From Natrinema versiforme JCM 10478 (GTDB lineage Archaea; Halobacteriota; Halobacteria; Halobacteriales; Natrialbaceae), in assembly GCF_000337195.1 (NCBI RefSeq), contig NZ_AOID01000066.1, positions 1 through 33,257 of the forward strand: 33,257 nucleotides of DNA. The letters run 5' to 3'. Made by a program: the position numbers and the translations under genes. Positions within the stretch are counted from its first letter, which is position 1, and each line of letters opens with the position of its first letter. This document shows, piece after piece, positions 14,809 to 23,736 of the stretch. The notes under the pieces are model-generated. The model was not told the origin of the DNA. It did no database searches and was given only the letters and a program-made list of their open reading frames with translations.

Positions 14809-14831
14809 TCACTGGGAATACACTCCATGTT

Positions 14832-15794
14832 ATGGGTCGGCCGACTCGCCAGCGTGAGCGCGAACCAGAAACAGATCAACAAGAGACGGAGTCCACAAAT
14901 GAGCAAACATGCGACGAATGTGGCTCGAGCGAACTCGCCACGAGCGAGGATCAAGGGGAACTCGTCTGTGAGGACTGTGGGTTGATTATGGAAACAACCA
15001 ATATCGACCGAGGACCAGAATGGCGAGCATTCAGTCACTCTGAGCGGGAGGGCAAGTCCCGTGTTGGGGCACCCACAACTCAGACGATGCACGACAAGGG
15101 CCTTACCACTCAAATCGACTGGAAAGATCAGGATGCCTATGGTCGCTCCTTATCCTCAGAGAAGCGGTCTCAGATGAACCGTCTCCGCAAGTGGCAAGAA
15201 CGCATCCGAACGAAAGATGCTGGCGAACGCAACCTCCAGTTTGCGCTCAGTGAGATCGATCGGATGGCAAGTGCGCTGGGTGTCCCACGCTCGGTTCGCG
15301 AGATTGCTAGTGTCATCTATCGACGAGCATTGGATGAAGATCTTATTCGGGGCCGCTCGATCGAAGGGGTTGCGACGAGTTGTCTCTATGCTGCTTGTCG
15401 TCAAGACGGCATCCCACGTAGCTTAGAGGAGATCGCTGATGTCTCACGGGTCGAACGGAAAGAAATTGGGCGCACATACCGCTACGTAGCACAGGAACTA
15501 TCGCTCGAGATGGAACCGGTCGATCCGAAAGAGTACGTTCCACGGTTTTGCTCTGAACTCGACTCGAGTGAGGAGGTCCTAGCCAAAGCGAACGAGATTA
15601 TCGATGTCACTGCAGATCAAGGGCTCCTGTCTGGAAAATCCCCGACAGGGTATGCTGCCGCTGCAATCTATGCCGCCTCGCTCCTGTGTAACGAGAAGAA
15701 AACCCAACGTGACGTTGCAGATGTCGCCCAAGTTACCGAAGTCACGATTCGAAACCGCTATCAAGAGCAGATTGAGGCGATGAATCTCCGTTGA
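14832..15794 (+). CDS. tfb: transcription initiation factor B (TFB/TFIIB)
   Basis: This is a full-length 320-residue TFB. The N-terminal zinc ribbon has C27-x2-C30 and C46-x2-C49, the B-reader region is [20 protein letters not shown], and two cyclin-like repeats follow (about 125-215 and 220-320; for example [20 protein letters not shown] and [20 protein letters not shown]). TFB bridges TBP on the TATA/BRE element and RNA polymerase and is needed to start transcription. Haloarchaea carry several TFBs with different promoter preference. This copy lies alone between two minus-strand envelope operons and diverges from a secreted-protein gene. A local regulatory role is plausible but inferred. 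Compare the ribbon-less TFB remnant at 3147-3755. Confidence 0.95.
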   Translation: MGRPTRQREREPETDQQETESTNEQTCDECGSSELATSEDQGELVCEDCGLIMETTNIDRGPEWRAFSHSEREGKSRVGAPTTQTMHDKGLTTQIDWKDQDAYGRSLSSEKRSQMNRLRKWQERIRTKDAGERNLQFALSEIDRMASALGVPRSVREIASVIYRRALDEDLIRGRSIEGVATSCLYAACRQDGIPRSLEEIADVSRVERKEIGRTYRYVAQELSLEMEPVDPKEYVPRFCSELDSSEEVLAKANEIIDVTADQGLLSGKSPTGYAAAAIYAASLLCNEKKTQRDVADVAQVTEVTIRNRYQEQIEAMNLR

Positions 15795-15847
15795 TATCCG
15801 ACTCCGCCTGAGCCGTGGTATTGGCCCGTTCCGCGTATAAAACCGTA

Positions 15848-17080
15848 CTACTGTCTACTGTGAAGTTTGTCGACATGGGCGTATTGCGCCGCCCGCCAGC
15901 CAGCGACGACGGCACCAAGCGTCCCGATACCGACTGCAATCAGGAGTCCAGTCGCATAGATAATCGGTGGTGTTCGCAACAGATTCTCGAATCCAACTAA
16001 TGAGGCAGCCAGATGATCGAGTGCGAGTACGGCTACCGGCGTCGCGAGGATCCCAAGGACACCACCAAGCATACCGAGAGTAAACCCCTGACCGCCGACG
16101 ACACCCGCGATCAGTCCGCGTGAGAGGCCGATCGCCCGTAAGGCCGCGAGTTCCTCGCGCTGCTGGACGGCCACGAGAACGAGAGTGTTCATCGTTAGCG
16201 CGATCCCAGCTAGGAGGGCCAATACGACGAGCGTCGCTCCGCTTGCGAGCACCAGCAGGTACTCGCTCAGCATCGATTCGAGTTGTTCTTCGCTTGTTCG
16301 CACGTCGTATTCTGGATAGGACTGCTGGATGTCTTCACTGACAGCGTCCCGATCGACACCGTCTGCTGCAGTGATGGTCACATATGTCGCCCGGTCAGTT
16401 CCAGTGGTGCCGGCAATTTCCTGTAACTCACTGATCGGCATCGTCACCGTCGACGTACCGAGGAACTGCGAATATTGCGTCGAAATACCGACAATCTCGA
16501 ACTCGCGTTCCGCGGCGTTCATCCGACTCGTCCCGACATAAATGGTATCGCCAACGCCGACATCGAACAATTCAGCCGTCTGTGGATCGATGACGATTTC
16601 CTGGCTCATCGGTCCGTCGTAGGTACCGTTGGCATAGTGGCTGTCGCCTTCCGAGAAACCGTCGCCATCAACGGTATTGGTATTCCGAGTACCGGGGACA
16701 CCGACGCCCGTCACGAGTTCAAGGTCGTCTAGCTCAGTACCGACGTAGACCGCGTGGAATGCCAGTGGAGAAGCGGTTTTAACATCGTCACGGTTCTCGA
16801 GGTCGGCGGCGAGCTGGTGGGAGTCAGCGATCGGGTTTTCGATACTGCCGGTCGCCGTCAGTTCGACAGAGTCGCTTGTGACCCAGACATCCTGTCCGGC
16901 CTGGTCGAACCGTTCTTCACCAGTCTGCAGGACGCCCAGCCCGAGGCTGGCGAGGAGCGTGACGGAGAGGACGGCCAGCGCGATGGCAAGGACCACAAGC
17001 ACGGTTCGTCCGCGTTCGTGACGTACCTGTGCGACCGCATAGCGTGTGATCGCACGTCCTTTGGTGAGTAGGTTGCCCAT
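15848..17080 (-). CDS. FtsX/MacB-like ABC permease, set 2, second
   Basis: The 410-residue permease has a first membrane segment (TVLVVLAIALAVLSVTLLAS), an extracellular MacB-type domain, and three C-terminal segments (LVLASGATLVVLALLAGIAL, LGMLGGVLGILATPVAVLAL, IIYATGLLIAVGIGTLGAVV). Signature patches such as VWVTSDSVELT, DSHYANGTYDG and VTMPISELQEI are shared with the set-1 permease at 7072-8319. It starts two bases after the stop of the upstream permease. It is convergent with the TFB gene, with 53 bases between stops. Composition is GC-rich, unlike set 1. The protein probably pairs with the next-upstream permease to form a heterodimeric transmembrane unit. Confidence 0.85.
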   Translation of the reverse strand: MGNLLTKGRAITRYAVAQVRHERGRTVLVVLAIALAVLSVTLLASLGLGVLQTGEERFDQAGQDVWVTSDSVELTATGSIENPIADSHQLAADLENRDDVKTASPLAFHAVYVGTELDDLELVTGVGVPGTRNTNTVDGDGFSEGDSHYANGTYDGPMSQEIVIDPQTAELFDVGVGDTIYVGTSRMNAAEREFEIVGISTQYSQFLGTSTVTMPISELQEIAGTTGTDRATYVTITAADGVDRDAVSEDIQQSYPEYDVRTSEEQLESMLSEYLLVLASGATLVVLALLAGIALTMNTLVLVAVQQREELAALRAIGLSRGLIAGVVGGQGFTLGMLGGVLGILATPVAVLALDHLAASLVGFENLLRTPPIIYATGLLIAVGIGTLGAVVAGWRAAQYAHVDKLHSRQ

Positions 17081-17082
17081 GG

Positions 17083-18429
17083 TTATCGTCCCAGTTCGGC
17101 GACGACGTTTGTTCGTGCGACGAGGTAGAGCGGGTACGGTAGTGCGAGGACGCCGGCAAGCAAGGCAACCCCGATGGCATAGGGAACGAACGCCGGCCGT
17201 AGCGTTGCGATCGGCCGCGGTGCCATGGTCGCTGTAGCGACGTGGTTTGTGATCGAGATACCGACGATACCAAGCACGACACCGGCCACCGCACCGGCTA
17301 GCGTCAGGCTGAGTGTCGTGATCGCGACGATGGCCAACCGTGAGCGAACCGAAAAACCGACTGCCGCGAGCACGGCGATTGTCCGCCGATCCCGATCGAT
17401 AGTCAGCGCTGACGATGTGGCGACGAACAACGAGCAGATCAGTATCGCAACCACTAGTGCAACGAGACTCGTCGCGAGAGCAAAGTCGTCACTTCGGATC
17501 GACCCGAAGTCGCTCTCACTTCCGGACTGGATCGTCGCGGTCGGATACGTGTCCGCGGCCGCCGATTCGGCGGCTGCTGTCGATGTCCCTGATTCCGTCT
17601 CGACGAGTACCTGATCGGCAAGGTCGTCATCGTCGGCACCAGTAATCGATTGTAGTTCACTTAGATGGAGCATGACAAGTGGGAGCTCGCCAGTCAGATC
17701 GTTAGAGTCCGTTTCCTCGACGGTAGTCGCAGTGTAGATAGCGGATCGTGACTGATTGTTTCTTTCTTGCCGGAGTGATGCGCTGGGCGTGGGACTCGTG
17801 ACCTCGAGGTTGTTACCCGACGATGCGTTGAGTCCGTTGGCAGCAGAGTCCGTCAGAACGATTTCTCCCGTCCGTGCCCCATCATAGGTACCGTTTGCGA
17901 AATGTGGGTCACCCGGCTCTAGTGAAGCAGTCGAAACACCCTCAATCGTGGCTGGTTCCTCTGGTGGGATGACACCCATCGCGAGTACGGTTTCGAATTC
18001 ATCGCTCCCCTCGGTTCGAATCTGAATTACTTCCGTGAGGACCGGTGTTGCATACGCGACATCATCGCGTTGATCGATTGACGCCGCCGTCTCATGGACG
18101 CTTCCGAACCGCGCGCTCTCGACATCAACGACCGATGAGAGCGTCCCTCCGCCTGGAGGAAGAACACGGATATCGGCCTCATCGTCTGCCGTCGAATCGA
18201 CCGCGAGCCCTGCCGAGATGCCGGTAACAATGATCAGTAGTGCAATTGTAAGTGCCACAAGGGCGACTGTCACGGCGGTCTGTCTCGGCAGTCGCCGCAG
18301 TTGCGATGCGAGTCTCCCGACAGAGACCCGGAAGAGACCGAGCCACCGTCGAAGCCGGTGGACTCGTGGTCGCTCTCGTGATTGAAGTGATCGCTTCTCA
18401 GCCATCGCTTGGGAGATCCCTACCGTCAC
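17083..18429 (-). CDS. FtsX/MacB-like ABC permease, set 2, first
   Basis: The protein has 448 residues, with a first membrane segment at about 52-75 (TVALVALTIALLIIVTGISA), an extracellular domain of about 250 residues, and three C-terminal segments (ATSLVALVVAILICSLFVAT, LTLAGAVAGVVLGIVGISIT, AIGVALLAGVLALPYPLYLV). It contains DEADIRVLPPGGG and DPHFANGTYDG, counterparts of patches in the permease at 8316-9530. It is longer than that paralogue, partly through an N-terminal basic extension (SLQSRERPRVHRLRRWLGLF). ATG choice among the first residues is uncertain; M9 (MAEKRSLQ) is an alternative start. Its start overlaps the ATPase stop by 4 bases. Confidence 0.85.
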   Translation of the reverse strand: MTVGISQAMAEKRSLQSRERPRVHRLRRWLGLFRVSVGRLASQLRRLPRQTAVTVALVALTIALLIIVTGISAGLAVDSTADDEADIRVLPPGGGTLSSVVDVESARFGSVHETAASIDQRDDVAYATPVLTEVIQIRTEGSDEFETVLAMGVIPPEEPATIEGVSTASLEPGDPHFANGTYDGARTGEIVLTDSAANGLNASSGNNLEVTSPTPSASLRQERNNQSRSAIYTATTVEETDSNDLTGELPLVMLHLSELQSITGADDDDLADQVLVETESGTSTAAAESAAADTYPTATIQSGSESDFGSIRSDDFALATSLVALVVAILICSLFVATSSALTIDRDRRTIAVLAAVGFSVRSRLAIVAITTLSLTLAGAVAGVVLGIVGISITNHVATATMAPRPIATLRPAFVPYAIGVALLAGVLALPYPLYLVARTNVVAELGR

Positions 18430-19208
18430 TCATCGGTCGTTATCTCCCCGTCGAGTAGTCGGAGGACACGGTCCGTCACATCGATTGCCCGTTCATCATG
18501 GGTCGCCACTAGGACTGTCTGATCCTCTGCAACATCGACGAGCAATTCCAGTACCTGTGCTCCCGTTTCCGTGTCGAGTTCACCTGTCGGCTCGTCGGCG
18601 AGGACGAGTTCGGGATCAGTTACCAGCGCTCGTGCGATCGCAACACGCTGTTGTTCTCCGCCACTGAGTTCGCCGGGCCGGTGGCTCAAACGATCACCCA
18701 GACCAACCTGCTCGAGCAACTCGGTCGCCCGTTGCTGTCGCTCGCGTCGCCCCACGCCGCGTTCGACCAGTGGGAGGGCAACATTGTCGCGGGCCGATAG
18801 CGCCGGCAACAGGTGAAACTGCTGGAAGATGAACCCGATGTGATCACGACGCAATCTCGTTCGCTGAGAACTAGAGAGTTCGGTGAGATCCGTACCGAGG
18901 ACGTCGACAGTCCCCTCAATCGGCTCGAGTAAGCCGCCGACGACGTGAAGCGCCGTTGACTTGCCGCTCCCGCTCGGACCCACGAGGCCAACGATCTCGC
19001 CGGCGTGAATATTGAATGAGATTTCCTCGAGTGCGGTCACCGTTCGCGATGATGCAGAACGAAGCCCTGAGGAGTTGTCACCGTACTCGTGAGTTACCTC
19101 ATCACAGTGGACGGTAATCGGTGCTGTAGCGGACGCTCGAGCAGGCTCATCGGAAGTCGGGGGTCCTCGAGCGGCGTCGTCCACACTCGACGGTGTATCG
19201 GGTGCCAT
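18426..19208 (-). CDS. ABC transporter ATPase (LolD/MacB type), set 2
   Basis: A complete nucleotide-binding domain: Walker [11 protein letters not shown]-loop FIFQQFHLL, signature [15 protein letters not shown], Walker [13 protein letters not shown] and switch LVATHDER. It is strongly similar to the set-1 ATPase over the whole domain, including the run [21 protein letters not shown] use ATG 19208 ([15 protein letters not shown]); a GTG at 19259 would add 17 residues without family support. The first 40 residues are a low-complexity acidic/Ala/Pro lead. It heads a three-gene operon with the two permeases and would supply ATP-driven force to them. Confidence 0.9.
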   Translation of the reverse strand: MAPDTPSSVDDAARGPPTSDEPARASATAPITVHCDEVTHEYGDNSSGLRSASSRTVTALEEISFNIHAGEIVGLVGPSGSGKSTALHVVGGLLEPIEGTVDVLGTDLTELSSSQRTRLRRDHIGFIFQQFHLLPALSARDNVALPLVERGVGRRERQQRATELLEQVGLGDRLSHRPGELSGGEQQRVAIARALVTDPELVLADEPTGELDTETGAQVLELLVDVAEDQTVLVATHDERAIDVTDRVLRLLDGEITTDE

Positions 19209-19466
19209 GCGACTGTCTCGTCTGAGGACTATCGGCGGGCAGTCATTGTTTCGATCCACCTACTGCGTTTCGCGTGCAATTTCACGAGATCAACTACGAT
19301 CCCGGATCGGAAGCTGACTCATTCCCAGTGTCCTTAGAGTAGCTAAAATCTAGCTCTATCTCGAAAGCACGAATTACCGTGGAAACCAACTCCTGTCTCT
19401 ATCCCGCTACCGAGAACGGCAGACGAACAGTGGTTGTCTCGTTTCCATCGATACGGATGATCTGTA
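19209..19466. other. short intergenic region upstream of ABC set 2
   Basis: About 260 bases between the ATPase start and the stop of the hydrolase gene. Both genes are on the minus strand, so it must hold the operon promoter. A small inverted repeat AGCTA...TAGCT lies near 19345. I see no strong TATA box. Confidence 0.35.
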
Positions 19467-20024
19467 TCAGTTGATCCATCGAACGGTACGCTCGAGCTCG
19501 CACCGAACGTAGCCGAGACCGGGCATATTGTCGCGATACCAGATGATGAGTGCGACGACGACGAGTCCAAGCTGAGTCCACTCATAGAGACCCATTGAAT
19601 AGCGAAGGAATCCAGCAAGAATTCCGTCAACCGGTTCGTACGCTGGCGGCTCGAGGACGGGCCAGAATAGAAACGTTGTTGCTGAGAAATCTCCGGAGAG
19701 GATAGCCGACGGCGGAACGTCTGTGAGCAGGTGTGATGCGTGACCAATGGCGAATGCGGTTCCGATGTCGGGGCGGTTGACACGGAGGGTGAGACTATAG
19801 ACGGCCGGAAGTAAGAGCGCGGCGACGAACACCGAATGAGTGAGCGTTCGGCCACCGGGGAGTACTCCGAACGTCCACGCGAATGGCTTGTCGATCAGGT
19901 CGGGAAACTGCGAGCCGATAGCTAGGGCCATCACTGGCACCGCTTGCGGAGAGTGTCCGTTGTGCCGGTGGCTATAAACGGTATACAGTAAGTAGGCGAC
20001 GGCAAGGTGTCCCCAGGGCCACAT
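19467..20024 (-). CDS. membrane-bound metal-dependent hydrolase (YdjM/DUF457-like)
   Basis: The 185-residue protein starts MWPWGHLAVAYLLYTVYSHR, with the early His in WGHLA. It then has the motifs SQFPDLIDKPF, RTLTHSVFVA and GHASHLLTDV, whose His and Asp residues form the metal site of the YdjM-type (LexA-binding inner-membrane-associated) hydrolases. Four hydrophobic segments are visible (VPVMALAIGS, SVFVAALLLPAVYSL, AFAIGHASHLL, LGLVVVALIIWY). In haloarchaea such proteins are common single-gene units, with proposed roles in lipid or phosphate ester metabolism at the membrane. Substrate is unproven. Its start lies 164 bases from the divergent MoxR-cluster genes. Confidence 0.85.
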   Translation of the reverse strand: MWPWGHLAVAYLLYTVYSHRHNGHSPQAVPVMALAIGSQFPDLIDKPFAWTFGVLPGGRTLTHSVFVAALLLPAVYSLTLRVNRPDIGTAFAIGHASHLLTDVPPSAILSGDFSATTFLFWPVLEPPAYEPVDGILAGFLRYSMGLYEWTQLGLVVVALIIWYRDNMPGLGYVRCELERTVRWIN

Positions 20025-20188
20025 TGACTCGGACTTTCGGAGGTATCCGCAAAGGTGTGTCGTTCACAGAGCAGAGCGATCTGCGAGTCGAGATTGAGGG
20101 ACAACCCGAAGAGAGACTATGTTTCGACCATCCGTACGTGACGAAAGTGCGCTACGTTTAGGTAGCCCTATGTTGCTTATTGGAGTAG

Positions 20189-20470
20189 ATGCCAACCCAG
20201 CGTCGGATGCGGTTCGTTCGCGGGCACGTCGCGTGGATGGTCGCGACGGTGCTCGTGCTCGCGTTGCTAAACGCGCTTTCCTACGAGCTATTCTTCGTTC
20301 TCGCCCTGATCGGATTTCTGATTATCACGGAGCTAACGGCCCCGTTCAACGTCACGCTGACGTGGCGACGCCGGCTGCGATGGCTCATCCTGCTCGGCCT
20401 CGTCGGCTTCGCGGTCGTCGTCGTCCGACGAATCCTCGAGATTCTGCCACCGGAGGTGCTTCCGGTATGA
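20189..20470 (+). CDS. small membrane protein heading MoxR cluster, 93 aa
   Basis: A 93-residue protein with a basic N-terminus (MPTQRRMRFVRGHVAWM) and three hydrophobic segments (VATVLVLALLNALSYELFFV, LALIGFLIITELTAPF, LILLGLVGFAVVVVRRILEI). Haloarchaeal MoxR/DUF58/DUF4129 loci regularly include a small membrane protein of this size next to the DUF4350 gene, though I cannot name its family with confidence. It precedes the DUF4350 gene by 49 bases on the same strand and is probably co-transcribed with it. It likely forms part of a membrane complex with the DUF4350 and DUF4129 proteins; that is inference. Confidence 0.65.
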   Translation: MPTQRRMRFVRGHVAWMVATVLVLALLNALSYELFFVLALIGFLIITELTAPFNVTLTWRRRLRWLILLGLVGFAVVVVRRILEILPPEVLPV

Positions 20471-20507
20471 GCTACGGTATAAGGAATGGGCTGTCGAATC
20501 CTGTCTC

Positions 20508-20515
20508 GGAGGTGA
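20508..20515 (+). promoter_or_regulatory. strong Shine-Dalgarno of DUF4350 gene
   Basis: GGAGGTGA at 20508-20515 lies 4 nt before ATG 20520. It is a near-complete match to the archaeal 16S anti-Shine-Dalgarno and is unusual here, because most genes in the window look leaderless. It supports translation from an internal position of an operon mRNA. Confidence 0.7.
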
Positions 20516-20519
20516 CCCA

Positions 20520-21644
20520 ATGAGCTGGCATCGGGGCGTACTCGGTGACGGGAGTAGAATCGACTGGCCGCGAGTGTTGTTACTCGCACTCACCGTGACC
20601 ATGCTGGTTGCACTGGGCACCGTGGCCGCAACATCGTCATCTTCGTTTGGACTCTATAATCCATCCTGGGATGGCACATCTGATCTCCGGGGAGCCGCGG
20701 AGGATGACCCGACCGTCGAAAGCCACCTACTACGCGATACCGCAGAGTACGAGGAACTGCCAGCCAACGATACTGTTGCCTTCGTCATTTCGCCGGACGA
20801 ACCGTATGAAGGCGAAGATGCCGAACGGATACAGGAATTTGTCGCGAACGGAGGGACGCTAGTTGTGCTCGAGAATTTCGGCGAACCGGGGAATTCGCTG
20901 CTAGCCAATCTCGAGACCGAGGCACGTGTAGATGGGCAGCTTCTGCGGGACGAACGCCACCATTTCCGCGGCCCGACGATGCCGGTCGCAACGAATGTTG
21001 AGAATTACACGTTCACCAGCGGCGTCGATCAATTGACGCTCAACTATGGGACTACTGTCAACCCCGGAAATGCGACAGTGTTAGTTTCGACTAGTGACTT
21101 CGCATACCTCGGTCCCGAGGAAGATAACCTGGATGAACAGGATGAGCTTCGATCATATCCGGTTGCTACCGTTGAGAACATCAGTTCGGGACAAGTTGTC
21201 GTTATCGGAGATCCGAGTATCACGATCAATACGATGTACGGCCAGCCAGACAACGCTGCGTTCGTACGCGGACTATACGCCGACGCCAATCACGTTGTCT
21301 TCGACCGTTCGCACGGTGCTGCAGTGCCGCCACTGATGGGTGCGCTACTAACGATCCGCGACTCACCAGTGTTCCAGTTACTCGTCGGTACTATCGGGAT
21401 CGGGCTCGTTATGATACTCTCACAAGTACGCGTTCGATCCGCGCTAGAGACTTTCCAGTCTCATTTGCCGGCACGCTTTCGGTCCGCTGAGAGTCGTGCT
21501 CATGGGCTGGATGGCCCCGGTCTCTCCGATTCCGAGCGTGCCGAGTATCTCCGTAGACATCACCCCGATTGGGACGAAGAACAAATCCAGCGGGTTACAA
21601 CAGCGCTTAACACGCCCCGTTCGGAAGGGAAAAACAACGAATGA
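20520..21644 (+). CDS. DUF4350 domain membrane protein
   Basis: The 374-residue protein has a membrane segment near the N-terminus (VLLLALTVTMLVALGTVAAT). An extracellular DUF4350/GATase-like domain follows (SSFGLYNPSWDGTSDLRGAA, then VAFVISPDEPYEGEDAERIQ and VANGGTLVVLENFGEPGNSL). A second membrane segment lies near 288-306 (FQLLVGTIGIGLVMILSQVR) and a charged cytoplasmic tail ends the protein. DUF4350 proteins accompany MoxR ATPases and DUF58 proteins in many bacteria and archaea and may bind sugar or peptide ligands at the surface. The stop overlaps the MoxR start (ATGA at 21641-21644), so the two are coupled. Confidence 0.85.
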   Translation: MSWHRGVLGDGSRIDWPRVLLLALTVTMLVALGTVAATSSSSFGLYNPSWDGTSDLRGAAEDDPTVESHLLRDTAEYEELPANDTVAFVISPDEPYEGEDAERIQEFVANGGTLVVLENFGEPGNSLLANLETEARVDGQLLRDERHHFRGPTMPVATNVENYTFTSGVDQLTLNYGTTVNPGNATVLVSTSDFAYLGPEEDNLDEQDELRSYPVATVENISSGQVVVIGDPSITINTMYGQPDNAAFVRGLYADANHVVFDRSHGAAVPPLMGALLTIRDSPVFQLLVGTIGIGLVMILSQVRVRSALETFQSHLPARFRSAESRAHGLDGPGLSDSERAEYLRRHHPDWDEEQIQRVTTALNTPRSEGKNNE

Positions 21645-22678
21645 ACGGCACCACTGATCCGGGCGACGGGGAGAGTAGCGATCCCGAAGCCGTCTACGAT
21701 CTGCTGCAGACGGAAATCAACCGCGTTCTCATCGGCAACGACGAGGCGATCGAATACCTCACGATTGCATTACTGACCCGCGGCCACCTCCTTCTTGAGG
21801 GGGTCCCCGGCATCGCCAAGACGACACTTGCGAATCTCTTTGCTCGGACGACCGGCCTCGAGTACAACCGGATCCAGATGACGCCTGATACCCTTCCGGC
21901 TGATATCACAGGAACTCATATCTACCGGCAGGGAACAGGGACGTTCGAACTCCAGCGGGGCCCGGTCTTCGCAAATCTAGTGGTCGCCGACGAAATTAAT
22001 CGCGCCACGCCGAAAACCCAGTCTGCCCTGCTCGAGGCGATGGAGGAGCGTCGCGTCACGATCGAAGGAGAGACGCTCTCGTTGCCTGATCCATTCATGG
22101 TCGTCGCGACGCAAAACCCGATCGAATCCGAGGGTGTGTTCCAGCTTCCGGAAGCCCAACGCGATCGGTTTCAGTTTAAGCTCACGCTTGATCTACCGGA
22201 GCGAGCCAACGAGCGGGAGCTACTCGACCGGTTCGATACTGATCCGGAACTGGGGCCCGAAGACGTCGAACAGACCATTGATCCATCGGTACTCGTCGAT
22301 GCGAGACAGACCGTTCGGGCGGTCTACGTCGCACCGGCGGTCAAAGAATACGTGCTCGATCTCGTTGCTGCGACGCGAGAGCATGCTGATATCGACCACG
22401 GTGCATCACCGCGCGCGACGCTCGCATTTCTCAACGGTGCCAAGGCACGCGCCGCGATCAATGGCCGCGACTACGCCATTCCCGACGACATAAAGTCGAT
22501 CGCCGAGCCAGTGTTGCGCCACCGGCTCGTTCTGAGTACTGACGCCGACCTGAGCAATGTCGATCCTGCAGCGGTCGTTGCGGAGATTGTCGACACGACC
22601 GAGCCGCCGAGCGCCGAGACAGATCAAGCGTTCAGTTCGGCCGCGGCGAGCGACGGTGGCAACGAGACCCTCGAGTGA
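21641..22678 (+). CDS. MoxR-family AAA+ ATPase
   Basis: The 345-residue protein has Walker A GVPGIAKTT (about residues 52-60), Walker B LVVADEINRA, sensor 1 VVATQNPIE and an arginine-finger region LPEAQRDRFQFKL. The C-terminal lid domain includes SPRATLAFLNGAKARAAING. This is the standard MoxR architecture: hexameric AAA+ chaperones that work with VWA/DUF58 proteins, for example to load metal or assemble membrane complexes. It follows the DUF4350 gene with ATGA overlap. The DUF58 gene it would partner lies 1.6 kb away on the opposite strand. The tail after the lid (about 20 residues) is low complexity. Confidence 0.95.
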   Translation: MNGTTDPGDGESSDPEAVYDLLQTEINRVLIGNDEAIEYLTIALLTRGHLLLEGVPGIAKTTLANLFARTTGLEYNRIQMTPDTLPADITGTHIYRQGTGTFELQRGPVFANLVVADEINRATPKTQSALLEAMEERRVTIEGETLSLPDPFMVVATQNPIESEGVFQLPEAQRDRFQFKLTLDLPERANERELLDRFDTDPELGPEDVEQTIDPSVLVDARQTVRAVYVAPAVKEYVLDLVAATREHADIDHGASPRATLAFLNGAKARAAINGRDYAIPDDIKSIAEPVLRHRLVLSTDADLSNVDPAAVVAEIVDTTEPPSAETDQAFSSAAASDGGNETLE

Positions 22679-22760
22679 GGAGTGGGTCTCTATGACGCAT
22701 TCACCCTAACTCGGATCGACGTTGTTATCGTCGCTTTCGTAACGCCATTACGGAAGTGCG

Positions 22761-22796
22761 AGGAGAAAGCCCCGCCTTTAGGGCAGGGAGGATGTC
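22761..22796 (+). mobile_element. orphan IS200/IS605 right-end hairpin
   Basis: AGAAAGCCCCGCCTTTAGGG followed by CAGGGAGGATGTC matches the conserved right end of haloarchaeal TnpB elements as I remember it (CCCCGCCC-TTTA-GGGCGGGG then AGGATGTC). One C of the left arm is missing and one arm base is mismatched, so the hairpin is decayed. There is no TnpB or TnpA here. The motif lies between the convergent MoxR and minus-strand genes and abuts the latter's stop codon at 22795-22797. Confidence 0.6.
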
Positions 22797-23736
22797 AAGC
22801 TGCTTCGTTACTGCTGTCGTTCTCATCAGCATCGACGGTAGCCGTGTCGGCGGTTTCACCGTCACTCACGTCCCACCGACAGGTAACCAGCCAGTCCGAT
22901 CGTTCGTCGCCTGTCGAGACCTCGAGTCGGATCGGACGCTCAAGTCCGGAGACGAACCCAACTGCGAGGAACGATGCAATCGGGTGGTCAAAGCGACTGA
23001 TATCGCCAAACGAACTGTCGTTGATCGCGATCGTGACACGGCCTGCAGACGCATCGGTATCTGGTTCAGCGCCACCCGCGAGTTCGAACTGCTCAACGAT
23101 CCCGTCCGCGAGCTGAGTCGCAAGCGGTGCTGGTGCGGTCGCGAGATCGCCGGTCAGTGCACGCTCGAATGACTCGAATAGCGGTGAACCCGTCGGTTCG
23201 AGGGCGAGGCCACGGTGATCGGGGTCGGTTAGAATTGCCCCCTCGAGTTCGTCGAACGTGGGCAACTCATCGGCTGATCGTTGGGGGAGATACAGGCGTG
23301 CATCCGCGGCGTCGTTTGATGGGAGATAGACATGGTCGTCATCTAGACCAAGTTCTTCGGCGATTGCGGCCTCATTGGCCGCCATCGCAGCGTAGATTCG
23401 CTCGCCAACATCGGCGGCGACGAATGTTCCAGGCGTCAGGTAGTAGGTGAGGACCCCGCCAAACAGTCCCACCGCGGCAAGCACGAAGAGCACCTCCCTG
23501 CTGTCGGGAAAGAGGGCCGCAGCGAAGGAAGCAAGGATGCCAACGATCGCAAGCCCCGCTGCGGTGCGACGGTACTGTGACTGTCGGGCGCGAGTGTACT
23601 CGTCTCGTAGTCGCTCATTTTCCTTCTCTAAGAGCTCTGCCCGCGCTGCGAGTGCGAGCTGGTCATCTTGGTCATTGGCTCGGTCGGTCTCTTGTTCGGT
23701 TATCGGCTCGTCGCTCTCGATATCATTCGTACTCAT
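22795..23736 (-). CDS. membrane protein with coiled coil, MoxR cluster, 313 aa
   Basis: An acidic N-terminus is followed by a coiled-coil stretch (ALAARAELLEKENERLRDEY, about residues 28-55). Two adjacent membrane segments come next (AAGLAIVGILASFAAALFP and VLFVLAAVGLFGGVLTYYLT), then a soluble C-terminal domain with LDDDHVYLPSNDAADARLYL, PLATQLADGIVEQFELAGGA and GRVTIAINDSSFGDISRFDH. It looks like a haloarchaeal family restricted to these loci (possibly DUF7982; I am not certain of the number). Its ATG overlaps the stop of the upstream gene (ATGA). Its stop codon touches the IS200/IS605-type right-end motif, so the last few residues (NDSSNEAA) may have been altered by that insertion. Confidence 0.65.
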   Translation of the reverse strand: MSTNDIESDEPITEQETDRANDQDDQLALAARAELLEKENERLRDEYTRARQSQYRRTAAGLAIVGILASFAAALFPDSREVLFVLAAVGLFGGVLTYYLTPGTFVAADVGERIYAAMAANEAAIAEELGLDDDHVYLPSNDAADARLYLPQRSADELPTFDELEGAILTDPDHRGLALEPTGSPLFESFERALTGDLATAPAPLATQLADGIVEQFELAGGAEPDTDASAGRVTIAINDSSFGDISRFDHPIASFLAVGFVSGLERPIRLEVSTGDERSDWLVTCRWDVSDGETADTATVDADENDSSNEAA

